A DNA stretch of 64,000 bases from Pseudanabaena sp. Chao 1811. GTDB lineage: Bacteria > Cyanobacteriota > Cyanobacteriia > Pseudanabaenales > Pseudanabaenaceae. The position numbers were made by a program, and so were the translations under genes. The notes beneath the pieces were generated by a model, which worked only from the letters and a program-made list of their open reading frames with translations, had not been told where the DNA came from and searched no databases. Positions 7,803-16,846 of the stretch are shown piece by piece (the first letter of the stretch is position 1; every line of letters starts with the position of its first letter). The DNA is taken from the NCBI RefSeq assembly GCF_027942295.1, contig NZ_CP101416.1:1-64000 (forward strand), read 5' to 3'.

Positions 7803-10800
7803 CTATCCTTCAGAAATCAATAAAAAGCGAATATGCTCCATACTCTGCTCAGTACGCAGGGATTGTACCTGTTGAGCCAGCTTAGTGCTAGCAATAATGA
7901 TGTCTGGTTGCAATGCCAGCACATTAGCCCGTAAATCATCGGTAGGAGAAATAGTCAAGGGGATAAAGCCTTGATTTTGGAGCATTTCCACTAACAAACT
8001 AATCGAAACAAAGTTATCATCAACCACCAAAATCCGTTTGCCTGTAGATGTTTTGCTGGTCAATAGCAAATCAACTTCTCGTAATAAGATTGCCATATCA
8101 ACGGGCTTCGTTACATAGCTATCAATTCCGAGACGTAAGCCTCGATTCTTATCATCAATCACAGACACGATAATAATTGGGATGTTGATTGTAACAGGAT
8201 CGGACTTGAGAATGGAAGCAACATCATAGCCAGTGATGCCCTGCATAATGATATCAAGGGTAATCAGATCAGGACGAACTTCACGTACCTTAGTAATTGC
8301 TTCTTGACCATTCTCTGCTTCGTAGATTACATATCCCTTTGCCTCTAGCTCCTGTCTGAGTAGACTCCGAATGCTGGGATCATCGTCAATGACCAAGATT
8401 TTTTTGCCTGTTCCCTCCGTAAGATGTTCTTCGGGTTGAGGCTCTAACATCACACGTTTTTTCAGTTGCTCAATCAGAATATCAAAATTAATTGAGGGAA
8501 TTTGGGCTTTATTTTCTACTTCCGTATTTTTAGCGACGGGAATACTAAAAGAGAAGGTGCTGCCCTTACCAAGTTCACTCTCTACCCAAATCTTACCGCC
8601 ATGATGCTCAATAATTTCCCTAGAAATTGGCAACCCTAAGCCTGTGCCTTGAGGTTTGTCGGTAAGTGTGTCCCCAACCTGTTTAAACTTCTCAAAGACC
8701 TTAGGTTGATCGGATTCAGAAATGCCAACACCTTGATCGACAACACTGACTATAATTGATTGATTTTCTTGAACAACTCGACAGGTAACACTACCTTGTT
8801 CAGTAAATTTCACTGCATTAGAGATCAAATTGATGACAACTTGGATCAGACGATCCTTGTCGCCATTGATATTTGCTAAATTTTCTGCAATTTCGCGAAC
8901 TGGGCTTAAACCTTTTTGCTCAAATAATGCTGAAGTTGCGGAAAATGCCCGGTCGATCACTTCTGTAATAGAGATAATATCCATATTCCATTGCATTTTG
9001 CCAGCTTCTATTTTGGCAACATCTAGGACTTCGTTAATTAATTTCGTAAGTCGGGTTCCCTCGGAGACAATGATTTCAATATTTTCTGTGACTTGACGTA
9101 CACTTCTCTTGACTTTCTTATCATCGGTTTGGATTAATGGAAAGATGGATTCATCAAGTTTCTTTTGAATTAATTTGGCAAAACCTAGTACAGAGGTAAG
9201 TGGAGTTCTCAGTTCATGGGATACCGTTGAGATGAAGTCCGTCTTCATACGATCTACTTCTTTCTCCGCCGTAATATCACGAATCAAGATGACAGTACCT
9301 AGATAATTTATCCCTAATGTAGATACCTCCTCTGGTACTTCAGCTTCCTCATCGTTAGCAGTTGCCTTAACTCCACCACTTCGGACTACATCGCCAAACC
9401 AAGCCGATCCCTCAACTTCCCTAAAGATAGAAGTTGCAACAGCTTTGCCTATGCGGCGATCGGGTAGTGCAAACTCAGCGCTAAAAACTTGTCTCGGGTT
9501 TTCTCTAGTGCTAGCGATGATATTAGCGATTTCCTCTCCTTTAAAGATCTCTTTGTAATTCTCGGAGTTAGAGATCGCTTTACTACTAACCCCAATCATG
9601 CCAGCGATCGCAGGGTTAAATTGGGTAATCTGATCCTCGCCATCAACTACTACCAAGCCATCAACCATGTTGTCGATAATTGCCTTGATCTCACTAGTAC
9701 GCTGTTCAACCTTCTGCTCTAGGGTACGGCTATAGTCCGCGAGCTGTTCCCCTGAAGCTTTCAGTTGCGATGTCATTTGATTAAACGCGATCGCCAAAAT
9801 GCCAATCTCATCTTCAGTCAACACAGGTGCTTGCGAATTCAAATTGCCACCAGAGACTTGGTTTGCCGCATCAGCAATCGCCAAAATCGGCTGGGAAATG
9901 CGACGGGCAATTAAATATACAGCCGTTAACAAAATACCTGCGGAACTCAGTCCAATCAGCAAAATATCCCGTGCGAGGCGATCAGCAGGTTCAAAAGCTT
10001 CGGACTGTGATATTTCCGCAAGTAACGCGAGATTGAGATTGTCAATCCAGATAAAGCTTCCTAAGACAGGAACATTTTTATAGTTACGATACAAACCTTC
10101 CCCATCTTTGCCTAGAGCCGCAGCCGTAATTCCTTCACTTTTAATATCTTTAGAGAGTTCCTGACTATCTGCTCCTCCCCCTGACAGTAAAATATTTTTG
10201 GAAGCTAACCTTCCCACCACATAAGTTTCACCACTATTACCCAAACCCGTGTTTTTGCGAATAATATCATCGACCCCTTGGAGATCGAGATCAACCGCCA
10301 CAACACCAATGCGATCGCCTGCTTTGTTAGATAAAGGTGCAGCAAAGGTCATCGCCGCTTTGCCAGAAATAGGCGAAATATAAAAGTTAGGCACAATCAC
10401 ACGGGACTGGTCGCGGGTAAAGTAAGTGGTTGTATTACCAAGGGGCTGATATTTTCCTTCTTTCTGTTTATCGGTGGAAACAATCGTAATCCCGTTATTG
10501 GTAAGAATTGAAATTTGGCGAATATTCGATTTTACTAAGGATATATCCGCCATAAACTTGCGTATCGATTCGATCGCCGTTTTATATTCTGGTGATTCGC
10601 GATCTTTGGTAAAAGCGATTTCAGAATTGATCAGCAAGTCTGGCAACTGGGTCATCAAAATCACGTCCCGACGTTGATTGTCAACCCATTGATTAACCTG
10701 AGATTCCTTAAGAGATGTGGCAACATCTAAACGATCAATAGCTGAACGCCTGAGAGCTTCGCGACTACGAACATTGGCACTAACCGCCACTAGGAGAACG

Positions 10801-10871
10801 GTGACAATCGATAGAATCGAAAAGTAGCCCACTAGTTGGAGCAGCAAACGTTTCTTAATTAAGTTGAACAT
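7803..10871 (-). CDS. Hybrid sensor histidine kinase (Cache-HAMP-PAS-HisKA-HATPase-REC-degenerate REC)
   Basis: The 1022-residue protein starts with a membrane helix (about 12-32), then an extracytoplasmic Cache-type domain (about 40-295), a second helix (302-322), HAMP (323-375) and PAS (about 393-535). The HisKA box has the phospho-acceptor H552 in [10 protein letters not shown]. HATPase boxes include [10 protein letters not shown] and GTGLGLP. Receiver 1 (824-938) keeps DDD, D873 and the K of VTKP. The C-terminal receiver-like segment (945-1022) keeps an early DD pair but has Ser995 where the phosphorylated Asp should be, and stops early. The gene is flanked at 9 bases by a solute-binding lipoprotein gene, suggesting that bound ligand is sensed together. 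Confidence 0.9.
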   Translation of the reverse strand: MFNLIKKRLLLQLVGYFSILSIVTVLLVAVSANVRSREALRRSAIDRLDVATSLKESQVNQWVDNQRRDVILMTQLPDLLINSEIAFTKDRESPEYKTAIESIRKFMADISLVKSNIRQISILTNNGITIVSTDKQKEGKYQPLGNTTTYFTRDQSRVIVPNFYISPISGKAAMTFAAPLSNKAGDRIGVVAVDLDLQGVDDIIRKNTGLGNSGETYVVGRLASKNILLSGGGADSQELSKDIKSEGITAAALGKDGEGLYRNYKNVPVLGSFIWIDNLNLALLAEISQSEAFEPADRLARDILLIGLSSAGILLTAVYLIARRISQPILAIADAANQVSGGNLNSQAPVLTEDEIGILAIAFNQMTSQLKASGEQLADYSRTLEQKVEQRTSEIKAIIDNMVDGLVVVDGEDQITQFNPAIAGMIGVSSKAISNSENYKEIFKGEEIANIIASTRENPRQVFSAEFALPDRRIGKAVATSIFREVEGSAWFGDVVRSGGVKATANDEEAEVPEEVSTLGINYLGTVILIRDITAEKEVDRMKTDFISTVSHELRTPLTSVLGFAKLIQKKLDESIFPLIQTDDKKVKRSVRQVTENIEIIVSEGTRLTKLINEVLDVAKIEAGKMQWNMDIISITEVIDRAFSATSALFEQKGLSPVREIAENLANINGDKDRLIQVVINLISNAVKFTEQGSVTCRVVQENQSIIVSVVDQGVGISESDQPKVFEKFKQVGDTLTDKPQGTGLGLPISREIIEHHGGKIWVESELGKGSTFSFSIPVAKNTEVENKAQIPSINFDILIEQLKKRVMLEPQPEEHLTEGTGKKILVIDDDPSIRSLLRQELEAKGYVIYEAENGQEAITKVREVRPDLITLDIIMQGITGYDVASILKSDPVTINIPIIIVSVIDDKNRGLRLGIDSYVTKPVDMAILLREVDLLLTSKTSTGKRILVVDDNFVSISLLVEMLQNQGFIPLTISPTDDLRANVLALQPDIIIASTKLAQQVQSLRTEQSMEHIRFLLISEG

Positions 10872-10880
10872 TTTCTATCC

Positions 10881-12251
10881 TCATTTCCACTGAGCAAAAA
10901 TATTTTTGATTTGGGCGATCGCATTTTCAGCGGCTTGTTCAGGCGTTGCATTTCCACTAGCGATTGACCTAATCGCTTTGCCCCATATCTGTTGTGCGCC
11001 AACCTCGGCATAGGCGGGATTCTGCGCTGTATAGAAAGAACTATTATTCTGAAATTGTTTGGTTGCTGTGAGGATATGCGGATCTTGAGAGTCCTTATAA
11101 TATGGGTCTTCCAATAATTTTGGCATAGTTGGGAAATATCGACCGCCTGCTCCTTTTAAATATGTCAGGAGATTATTTGGTTGGATGATATGGGACAACA
11201 AACTTTTAGCCATACCTTGATTGCTAGAATTTGCAAAAATCACTGCCTGCTTTACCGCCACTAAGTAGTTAAGAGGCTTACCATTAGGAGCTAGGGGCCA
11301 TTCTGTAGTTACTAGTTTTTTGTTGTAAACCAAGGGATCAAACTGTTGGGATGCAGGGATCGATAGCCCCGGATTTGCCGTCATGAATGAATTTTTGCTT
11401 AAGAACACCTGATTGTTGTCCGCATCAGTCCATTGGGTTGCTTTGGGAGGAACATGCCCACTCTTATAGAATCCAGCGTATTTGCTTAAGGCTGCAATAA
11501 TTGCCTTGCGGTTTTCGGGATCATCAGCTTTGAGTTGACCATTATCATCTAGTAAGTCCGCCCCATAGGCTTCGAGAAACTGCTCAAACATAAAGATTGT
11601 ATCTGTCGCTTCAGCAGACATGGGTAAGGCAATACCATAAATATCTTTTTTGTCTTTACCTTTTGCCCGAACCTGAGCTGTTTCCCAAAACTGCCAAAAG
11701 CCATCCCAATCTCTCGGAATACTCGTATCGCTTAGCCCCACATCGGTCAGTAGATCCCGCCAATAATGTAGTCCTGCTGCTAGCTGGGCGATCGGGACAG
11801 CATAGTAACTACGTTTATCATTTGTACTATTTTTGTAGGACACCGCTTTTAGAGCGATCGGACTAAATAAGCTTTTGACAGGTTCTACAACATCGGTCAC
11901 ATCTACTAACTTATTTTGCCATGCCAGTTTGGGATAGAGCGCAAATTCGGCGGTATTGCTAAAGAGAATATCAGGCGGATTACCGTTATTCAGAGCATTT
12001 TCGGCATCACGGTTGACGGAACCATCGTTATAAAAAGTAATTTCTACCTTTGTATTATTATTTTTTTCCCACTCTGCAACAATTTGTGAAAGTGCCTCAG
12101 TCTCAGCAGGATAGAAGCTTTGAATCCACCAGACGCGAAACTTAGAAGTTTTTTCTGGAACTCGATAATTTAAGACTGCGGAATCACTACAGGATGCCAA
12201 CCCCAGCCCTGCAAGAAATAGTGATAGCTGATTAAACTGACGACGACGCAT
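10881..12251 (-). CDS. ABC-type solute-binding lipoprotein (family 1, sugar type)
   Basis: The 456-residue protein begins MRRRQFNQ and has a lipobox (GLASC, Cys21), so it is exported and lipid-anchored; the arginine run is Tat-like. The mature part (FRVWWIQSFYPAETEALS, GNPPDILFSNTAEFALYP, QAVIFANSSNQGMAKSLL) has the fold signature of extracellular solute-binding family 1, as in sugar or glycerol-phosphate binding proteins. No permease or ATPase gene is near. Instead the next gene, 9 bases on, is a Cache hybrid kinase. This suggests that the protein presents a ligand to the sensor, or feeds a transporter encoded elsewhere. Ligand unknown. Confidence 0.85.
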   Translation of the reverse strand: MRRRQFNQLSLFLAGLGLASCSDSAVLNYRVPEKTSKFRVWWIQSFYPAETEALSQIVAEWEKNNNTKVEITFYNDGSVNRDAENALNNGNPPDILFSNTAEFALYPKLAWQNKLVDVTDVVEPVKSLFSPIALKAVSYKNSTNDKRSYYAVPIAQLAAGLHYWRDLLTDVGLSDTSIPRDWDGFWQFWETAQVRAKGKDKKDIYGIALPMSAEATDTIFMFEQFLEAYGADLLDDNGQLKADDPENRKAIIAALSKYAGFYKSGHVPPKATQWTDADNNQVFLSKNSFMTANPGLSIPASQQFDPLVYNKKLVTTEWPLAPNGKPLNYLVAVKQAVIFANSSNQGMAKSLLSHIIQPNNLLTYLKGAGGRYFPTMPKLLEDPYYKDSQDPHILTATKQFQNNSSFYTAQNPAYAEVGAQQIWGKAIRSIASGNATPEQAAENAIAQIKNIFAQWK

Positions 12252-12311
12252 AGATTTTTAAGATTAAGGAATAAGCAAAATAAGTTCCTAGAAGCTTATT
12301 ATTAGGGCGCT

Positions 12312-12965
12312 TTAAGCACCATCTATAATAGCCCCTAGATCAGCTAAATCTGGCACAACTAAAGTCCCTACGATAAATGGTTCGGCTTTAGGATATTGCA
12401 TTACCCTGCCTACAAATTTTACATCTGCAAAGACCGCCCCTTCATAATCAGCGATCGCATCGCCAACCATTAACACGCGATCAGGTTTAAACCCGTGAGT
12501 TTTTAAAATATCTTGAATAATAGCGCCTTTTTTAGCAGGAGAACCATGTACAGAGACAAAATAATGGTTCATGTTACGGCGTGACACAATCCGTTTCAAT
12601 TCTTCATCTGGAGTACCAGAGGCAACAAATAGAGGAATTGATTGATAATGATTTTCGAGAAAATCATCAGCTCCTAACACATAGGGTGCTGCTACTACTG
12701 CATCTTCGACATACTGTGAGAAGAGATCGCCAAGTTGAATTTCTTCTTCTTTAGTTAAGGTTTGACCCAGTAGGACTTCTTGGTAATAACGAAATTTTTC
12801 AAATCGCGATATCCCCCCATGAAGAAGATGGTAGTCCACAACCTGTTGAACAATGTGATCGCCATATTCGCGATATAGGGCAGCAAAGGCTTTAGTTTTA
12901 ACATCTACAGATTCAACTAGGACTCCATCAAAATCAAATACAATCGCATCATACTTTTTCATCAT
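12312..12965 (-). CDS. HAD-superfamily phosphatase
   Basis: This 217-residue protein shows all four HAD motifs: I is VFDFDGVLVES with the nucleophile Asp, II is the serine in FVASGTP, III is the lysine of SPAKKGAI and IV is MVGDAIADYEGA. An alpha-helical cap lies between motifs I and II, as in the Gph/beta-phosphoglucomutase-like group that hydrolyses small sugar or hydroxyacid phosphates. It is the last gene of a five-gene co-directional group with dehydrogenases, a transporter and a cupin, so its substrate is probably an intermediate of that pathway. Two adjacent ATG codons (12965 and 12962) could both start it. Confidence 0.85.
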   Translation of the reverse strand: MMKKYDAIVFDFDGVLVESVDVKTKAFAALYREYGDHIVQQVVDYHLLHGGISRFEKFRYYQEVLLGQTLTKEEEIQLGDLFSQYVEDAVVAAPYVLGADDFLENHYQSIPLFVASGTPDEELKRIVSRRNMNHYFVSVHGSPAKKGAIIQDILKTHGFKPDRVLMVGDAIADYEGAVFADVKFVGRVMQYPKAEPFIVGTLVVPDLADLGAIIDGA

Positions 12966-13020
12966 ATTTACCGTAAAAATCTTCCGTAAAAATCACCTGT
13001 AAAAACTTCCCATAAAACTT

Positions 13021-13049
13021 AGAGGGGGGACGCTAAGCGTCCCCCCTCT
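13021..13049 (-). terminator. GC-rich hairpin after the 2-hydroxyacid dehydrogenase gene
   Basis: A perfect 13-bp stem (AGAGGGGGGACGC and complement) with a TAA loop begins 4 bases past the dehydrogenase stop. It may partly uncouple the HAD gene from the genes before it. It shares the CGCTAAGCG core with the hairpin at 2491. Confidence 0.6.
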
Positions 13050-13053
13050 CCAA

Positions 13054-13989
13054 TTACTTAGCTAAACCAAAACTTACAAGGCTCTCAAAGAGATTGTGAG
13101 ATGCTTCTTCTTCCATCTGCGTTCGGGCTTCTTTAGCATAGGAACCCATATGTGGAGTCGAGATTACTTGCGGCAGACTTAGCAGTTTTCCAGAATATGG
13201 TTCCTCTTCAAATACATCAAGGGCTGCACCTGCTAAATGACCTGATACTAGGGCATCATATAAAGCATCTTCATCAATAATTCCACCTCTAGCGGTATTG
13301 ATTAAAATGCTGCCTACCTGCATCTTGCTAATAAATTCTCGATTAATTAAATGATGGTTAGTAGCATTGTAGGGAATATGGATTGTAACTACAGTGGCTA
13401 ATTTCAGAAATTCATCTAAAGATGAAACACAAACTGTATCAGCAAATAGGGAATCACAGAAAATATCATAGGCAATTCTCTTCGATCCAAAAGCTTTGAG
13501 AAGTTGTCCTACACGATTACCAACTCTTCCATAGCCCAATAGCCCCACTACTTGAGATGCCAACAGCCTACCCATTAGAGGTTTCCATGTACCTGCACGT
13601 AGCAGGCGATCAGCTTCTGAAATACGTCTTAAAGTGGCAAGGATTAAACTTACTGTTAGTTCTGCAACCGCAATCACGGGGGCTGTGGGTGTGATATGAA
13701 CAGGAATGCCCATTTCTTCTGCTGCTACGAGATCGACACTATCAGTTCCAATCCCACAACGCGAAATTACTTTTAAAGACTTAGCGGAAGAAAGAACATC
13801 ACGAGTTATTGGCTCTACACCTGCAATCATACCAACGACATCATCATCAAGAAGTTCTACAAGTTCTGATTCTTTCAATTTCCGACCATAGGGATTTAAA
13901 ACAATTTCAAATCCTTGGTTTTGCAAATTCTGTAATGTGGGATTGTTTTTCAGATCGAAAGAAGAAGTACTGATTAGTAATTTTGCCAT
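13054..13989 (-). CDS. D-2-hydroxyacid dehydrogenase, short phosphoglycerate-dehydrogenase type
   Basis: The 311-residue enzyme has a Rossmann motif GLLGYGRVGNRVG (about 148-160) and the catalytic triad positions of the family: Arg in NTARGGIIDEDAL, Glu in DVFEEEP and His in STPHMGSYAKEA. It resembles phosphoglycerate dehydrogenase but lacks the ACT or ASB domains of biosynthetic SerA (usually over 400 residues in cyanobacteria), so it is probably not the housekeeping serine enzyme. It would oxidise or reduce a D-2-hydroxyacid with NAD(P)H. Its setting with an SDR, a HAD phosphatase, a cupin and an AEC transporter suggests a sugar-acid or hydroxyacid pathway. Confidence 0.85.
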   Translation of the reverse strand: MAKLLISTSSFDLKNNPTLQNLQNQGFEIVLNPYGRKLKESELVELLDDDVVGMIAGVEPITRDVLSSAKSLKVISRCGIGTDSVDLVAAEEMGIPVHITPTAPVIAVAELTVSLILATLRRISEADRLLRAGTWKPLMGRLLASQVVGLLGYGRVGNRVGQLLKAFGSKRIAYDIFCDSLFADTVCVSSLDEFLKLATVVTIHIPYNATNHHLINREFISKMQVGSILINTARGGIIDEDALYDALVSGHLAGAALDVFEEEPYSGKLLSLPQVISTPHMGSYAKEARTQMEEEASHNLFESLVSFGLAK

Positions 13990-14159
13990 TATATTTATTT
14001 TGCTTGATTAACTTTTATCTGAATTTTTAGTCCTGACAAAGCCTTTGACTGCGCCTATAATGCTTATAAACTATACACATATTCCATAAATATGTCAGTC
14101 AACTGATTTTTATACCGTAAGCATTTATTTGTAATTACATATATACTTTTAAGTGTTTT

Positions 14160-15182
14160 TCACGAAAACAACCATAACCAAATAGGAATTGTAAATAACA
14201 GAAGAACTACACCAAAAGCTAAAGTTGTCACTGTTAAATCACGATCAAGGTTATAGGCTTGAGCGATCACTAATGTAGAAAAAGCTGGCGGCATGGCCAT
14301 TTGTAAAACCATTGCTAGACGAGGTTCTCCTGTCACTCCAAAAAACATTAGTCCTGTACCGACCACTAAGGGGGTGAGTAGCATTTTAATTGATAGACAA
14401 GTAAGAGCTTTTTTGATGTTCTTGAGAGTTCTTAGCTGACTTAGCTGCATCCCGATCATTACTAGTGACAAGGTAACAGTTGTCCATGCGATCGTACTCA
14501 TCCCTGAAACAACTACAGTTGGTAATGATACAAATCTCATTCCCACTCCAACGGGTAAGCTCCATAGGGCTGGAGTCTTTGCCATTGATATAAATGGGTT
14601 GGGTTTTGGTTGATTTCCTGCTGTACTACCAAAACGACTGGCTAGCGCAATTCCCACTGAATAGGCAGCGATCGTGGAGCCAATCAAGTCATAAAACAAA
14701 GACCATGCGAAATATTGTGGACCGACTAGGGCGAGACTGACGGGATATCCCATAAAAGCCGTATTCCCTAAAGTCATGGCAAGCAAAAAGCTCCCTTGAG
14801 TGGGTCCCGACCAAGCACTTTCTTGTTCTAAGGTTGTTGTTGTACCTGAAGCCGTTTCAACTGTCTTCTCTCGTGATGTAATACCCCTTGACAAAGCTCT
14901 AAATCTTTCATCGCTCACTCCTAGATCGATCCAAATCCACGCCAAGCCTGCACCGACAAAAATAGCAACCCAAGCAGTAGTTGGGGCAATGACAATCCAT
15001 CCTGATAGATCAGCTTGACGTAAGAAAGAAACAATACCAATAGGAACTCCCACAAATAGTAAGGCTTTGCCAAGATATGTAGTGTAGACCTTGGGTAGGA
15101 GTTTTCCTAATATATAGCCCAAGATAGTCCACCCAATTAATCTCACGTACAGCATGACGAGGGGGTTTTCTAGTGTAAACAT
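14160..15182 (-). CDS. AEC-family (auxin efflux carrier) transporter
   Basis: The 340-residue protein has about ten hydrophobic helices arranged in two halves around a cytoplasmic region (about residues 90-130, rich in charged residues and ending TLEQESAWSGPTQGS). The segment TLGNTAFMGYPVSLALVGP and the C-terminal AMPPAFSTLVIAQAYNLDRD are typical of AEC/auxin-efflux-carrier permeases, which move organic anions such as malate, malonate or auxin across the inner membrane. It is flanked by the hydroxyacid dehydrogenase (170 bases downstream) and the SDR (183 bases upstream), so it may export or import the acid handled by them. Confidence 0.85.
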   Translation of the reverse strand: MFTLENPLVMLYVRLIGWTILGYILGKLLPKVYTTYLGKALLFVGVPIGIVSFLRQADLSGWIVIAPTTAWVAIFVGAGLAWIWIDLGVSDERFRALSRGITSREKTVETASGTTTTLEQESAWSGPTQGSFLLAMTLGNTAFMGYPVSLALVGPQYFAWSLFYDLIGSTIAAYSVGIALASRFGSTAGNQPKPNPFISMAKTPALWSLPVGVGMRFVSLPTVVVSGMSTIAWTTVTLSLVMIGMQLSQLRTLKNIKKALTCLSIKMLLTPLVVGTGLMFFGVTGEPRLAMVLQMAMPPAFSTLVIAQAYNLDRDLTVTTLAFGVVLLLFTIPIWLWLFS

Positions 15183-15365
15183 AGAATTAAAGCGTACAAA
15201 CTAAGTGTGAGAATTGCCAAGCATACTATAACGGTTTTCAATTCCTCTCAGACAAAATAAAAGTCAAAAACCAGATTAGATTAAAATAGGGCGTTTGATT
15301 TTTTGTCAGGATTTTAGAATCTAGGATATACGATTAGAAGCACCTCCCATGCTAATCTTTCGACA

Positions 15366-16127
15366 CTATAATTGTCCCCCATTAACATCGACGATCGCAC
15401 CCGTCATGTAGCTGGATAATGAGGATGCCAGAAATAGAATCACATTTACTTGTTCTTCCATTGATGCGATACGTCCAAGGGGAATGGAATCGATCAGTTT
15501 TTGCTCTGCTTCTGGTGGCAAAGTTGCGGCTAGCATTGGTGTATAGGTTTGACTGGGGCAAATCGCATTGACATTTATCTGGAATGAAGCTAGCTCGTAG
15601 GCAAGTTGTCTAGTGAAACCAATTACGCCTGCTTTTGAGGCAACGTAATGAATTCCTGAGATCTTGCTTCTAAAATGTCCTGCGATCGAAGAAACATTGA
15701 CAATATTGCCACTTCGTTGTTGTTTCATGATTGGCACTACATGTTTGCAACAGAGAAATTGGCTTGTGAGATTAGTCGCTATGACTCTATTCCAATCTTC
15801 AAGGGAAATATCTTCAATCTTGGCAATCTGATTGATTGCGGCGTTATTGATTAAAATGTCAATCCGCCCATATTTAGCAAAGACTGTAGCGATCGCTTGT
15901 TTGACTTGTGACTCATCGGCAACATCACAATGGAGAGATAGAGCTGATTTACCTGCTGCATTGAGTTCTGAAGCGATCTCATCTGCTCCACTGCGAGAAA
16001 TGAACACAGTATGTGCGCCATAACCTGCGATCGCTTCGGCTACAGCCAGACCAATCCCACTACTTGCACCAGTGATAATTGCGACCTTTTCTTGAAAATC
16101 ATGGGGAAATTCATGGGGTTTGGTCAT
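15366..16127 (-). CDS. Short-chain dehydrogenase/reductase
   Basis: This 253-residue classical SDR has the cofactor motif TGASSGIG (about 20-27), the structural NNAA motif, the catalytic Ser in VNVSSIAG and the YVASK active-site Tyr/Lys pair, and a typical C-terminus ending SYMTGAIVDVNGGQL. It would oxidise a hydroxyl or reduce a ketone with NAD(P). Similarity to FabG-like enzymes is general and does not fix the substrate. It lies 14 bases behind the cupin gene, so the two are co-transcribed and start the five-gene group. Confidence 0.9.
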   Translation of the reverse strand: MTKPHEFPHDFQEKVAIITGASSGIGLAVAEAIAGYGAHTVFISRSGADEIASELNAAGKSALSLHCDVADESQVKQAIATVFAKYGRIDILINNAAINQIAKIEDISLEDWNRVIATNLTSQFLCCKHVVPIMKQQRSGNIVNVSSIAGHFRSKISGIHYVASKAGVIGFTRQLAYELASFQINVNAICPSQTYTPMLAATLPPEAEQKLIDSIPLGRIASMEEQVNVILFLASSLSSYMTGAIVDVNGGQL

Positions 16128-16141
16128 GACGATAGTATCAA

Positions 16142-16591
16142 TTAGTTCTTAGTAAAAACGTGATCTTCAACAAAAATATGATTGACATCAGGCTTACCGA
16201 TCGCCAAACGAATTGAGGGCTGATCACCAACAACACGAATATTATGAATTACTTTACGGGGCACAAAAATAATGTCATCCTTTTGGGCACGGTAGCAGCC
16301 ATGACCTTCCACATCCCACTCTAGTTCACCTTCCATGATTACCCACCATTCATCCTCATTGGCATGATAGTGAGTGCGATTACTTTCCCCAGGCTTTTGG
16401 CAAATCATCACAGCACTCATCATATCGGTGTAAATGAGACGCACTGACCAAGATGGTTCACCCATCTCTTTTTTGATATCTTCTAGACGATTGAAAATCC
16501 GATTGATACTGCCGTGGGTATTAGCCTTGGCAACTCCATCGTTTTTCATCACACTTGCGAGGTCTTTGTCTTGTGCAGTGATCGCAGTCAT
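16142..16591 (-). CDS. Cupin-domain protein
   Basis: The 149-residue product has a single cupin barrel. Motif 1 is HYHANEDEWWVIMEGELEW, giving two His and one Glu as metal ligands, and motif 2 is DDIIFVPRKVIHNIRV with the third His. Such proteins are small metal-dependent isomerases, dioxygenases or ligand-binding regulators. It is the first gene of the group running leftward to 12312 and is probably co-transcribed with the SDR (14-base gap). A role as epimerase or isomerase of a sugar acid fits the neighbours but is inference. Confidence 0.85.
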   Translation of the reverse strand: MTAITAQDKDLASVMKNDGVAKANTHGSINRIFNRLEDIKKEMGEPSWSVRLIYTDMMSAVMICQKPGESNRTHYHANEDEWWVIMEGELEWDVEGHGCYRAQKDDIIFVPRKVIHNIRVVGDQPSIRLAIGKPDVNHIFVEDHVFTKN

Positions 16592-16744
16592 AGGTCTTTC
16601 TCCATCAAGCTTAGGATGAAACTATAAAGTCATAAACCTAAAGATAACACGACCCTAGATTAAGTACATAGTCAGATAATTACAACGAACCTATGACACT
16701 GATCACAAAATTTCGATAATTTAATTTGTACTAGTTAGGGGCAT

Positions 16745-16795
16745 ACAGGGACTTTTGCGGCACGGCGAAACCATGCCACAAAAATCTGGTTCTTG
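16745..16795 (+). repeat. Degenerate copy of the GTGCCAC hairpin repeat seen at 45901
   Basis: The run ACTTTTGCGGCACGGCGAA, then ATGCCACAAAAAT and GGTTCTTGAT resembles the element before pfkA (45890-45950), but the stem is decayed. Confidence 0.4.
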
Positions 16796-16805
16796 ATAGC
16801 TATAA

Positions 16806-16846
16806 CTAGTAAAAAAATCACCCCAGCGGGGTGATTTTTTTACTAG
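16806..16846 (-). terminator. Terminator overlapping the porin stop codon
   Basis: A perfect 19-bp stem (arms 16806-16824 and 16828-16846, core ATCACCCC-AGC-GGGGTGAT) with A/T runs on both sides serves the minus strand. Its right arm contains the TAG stop codon of the porin gene. Confidence 0.85.
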
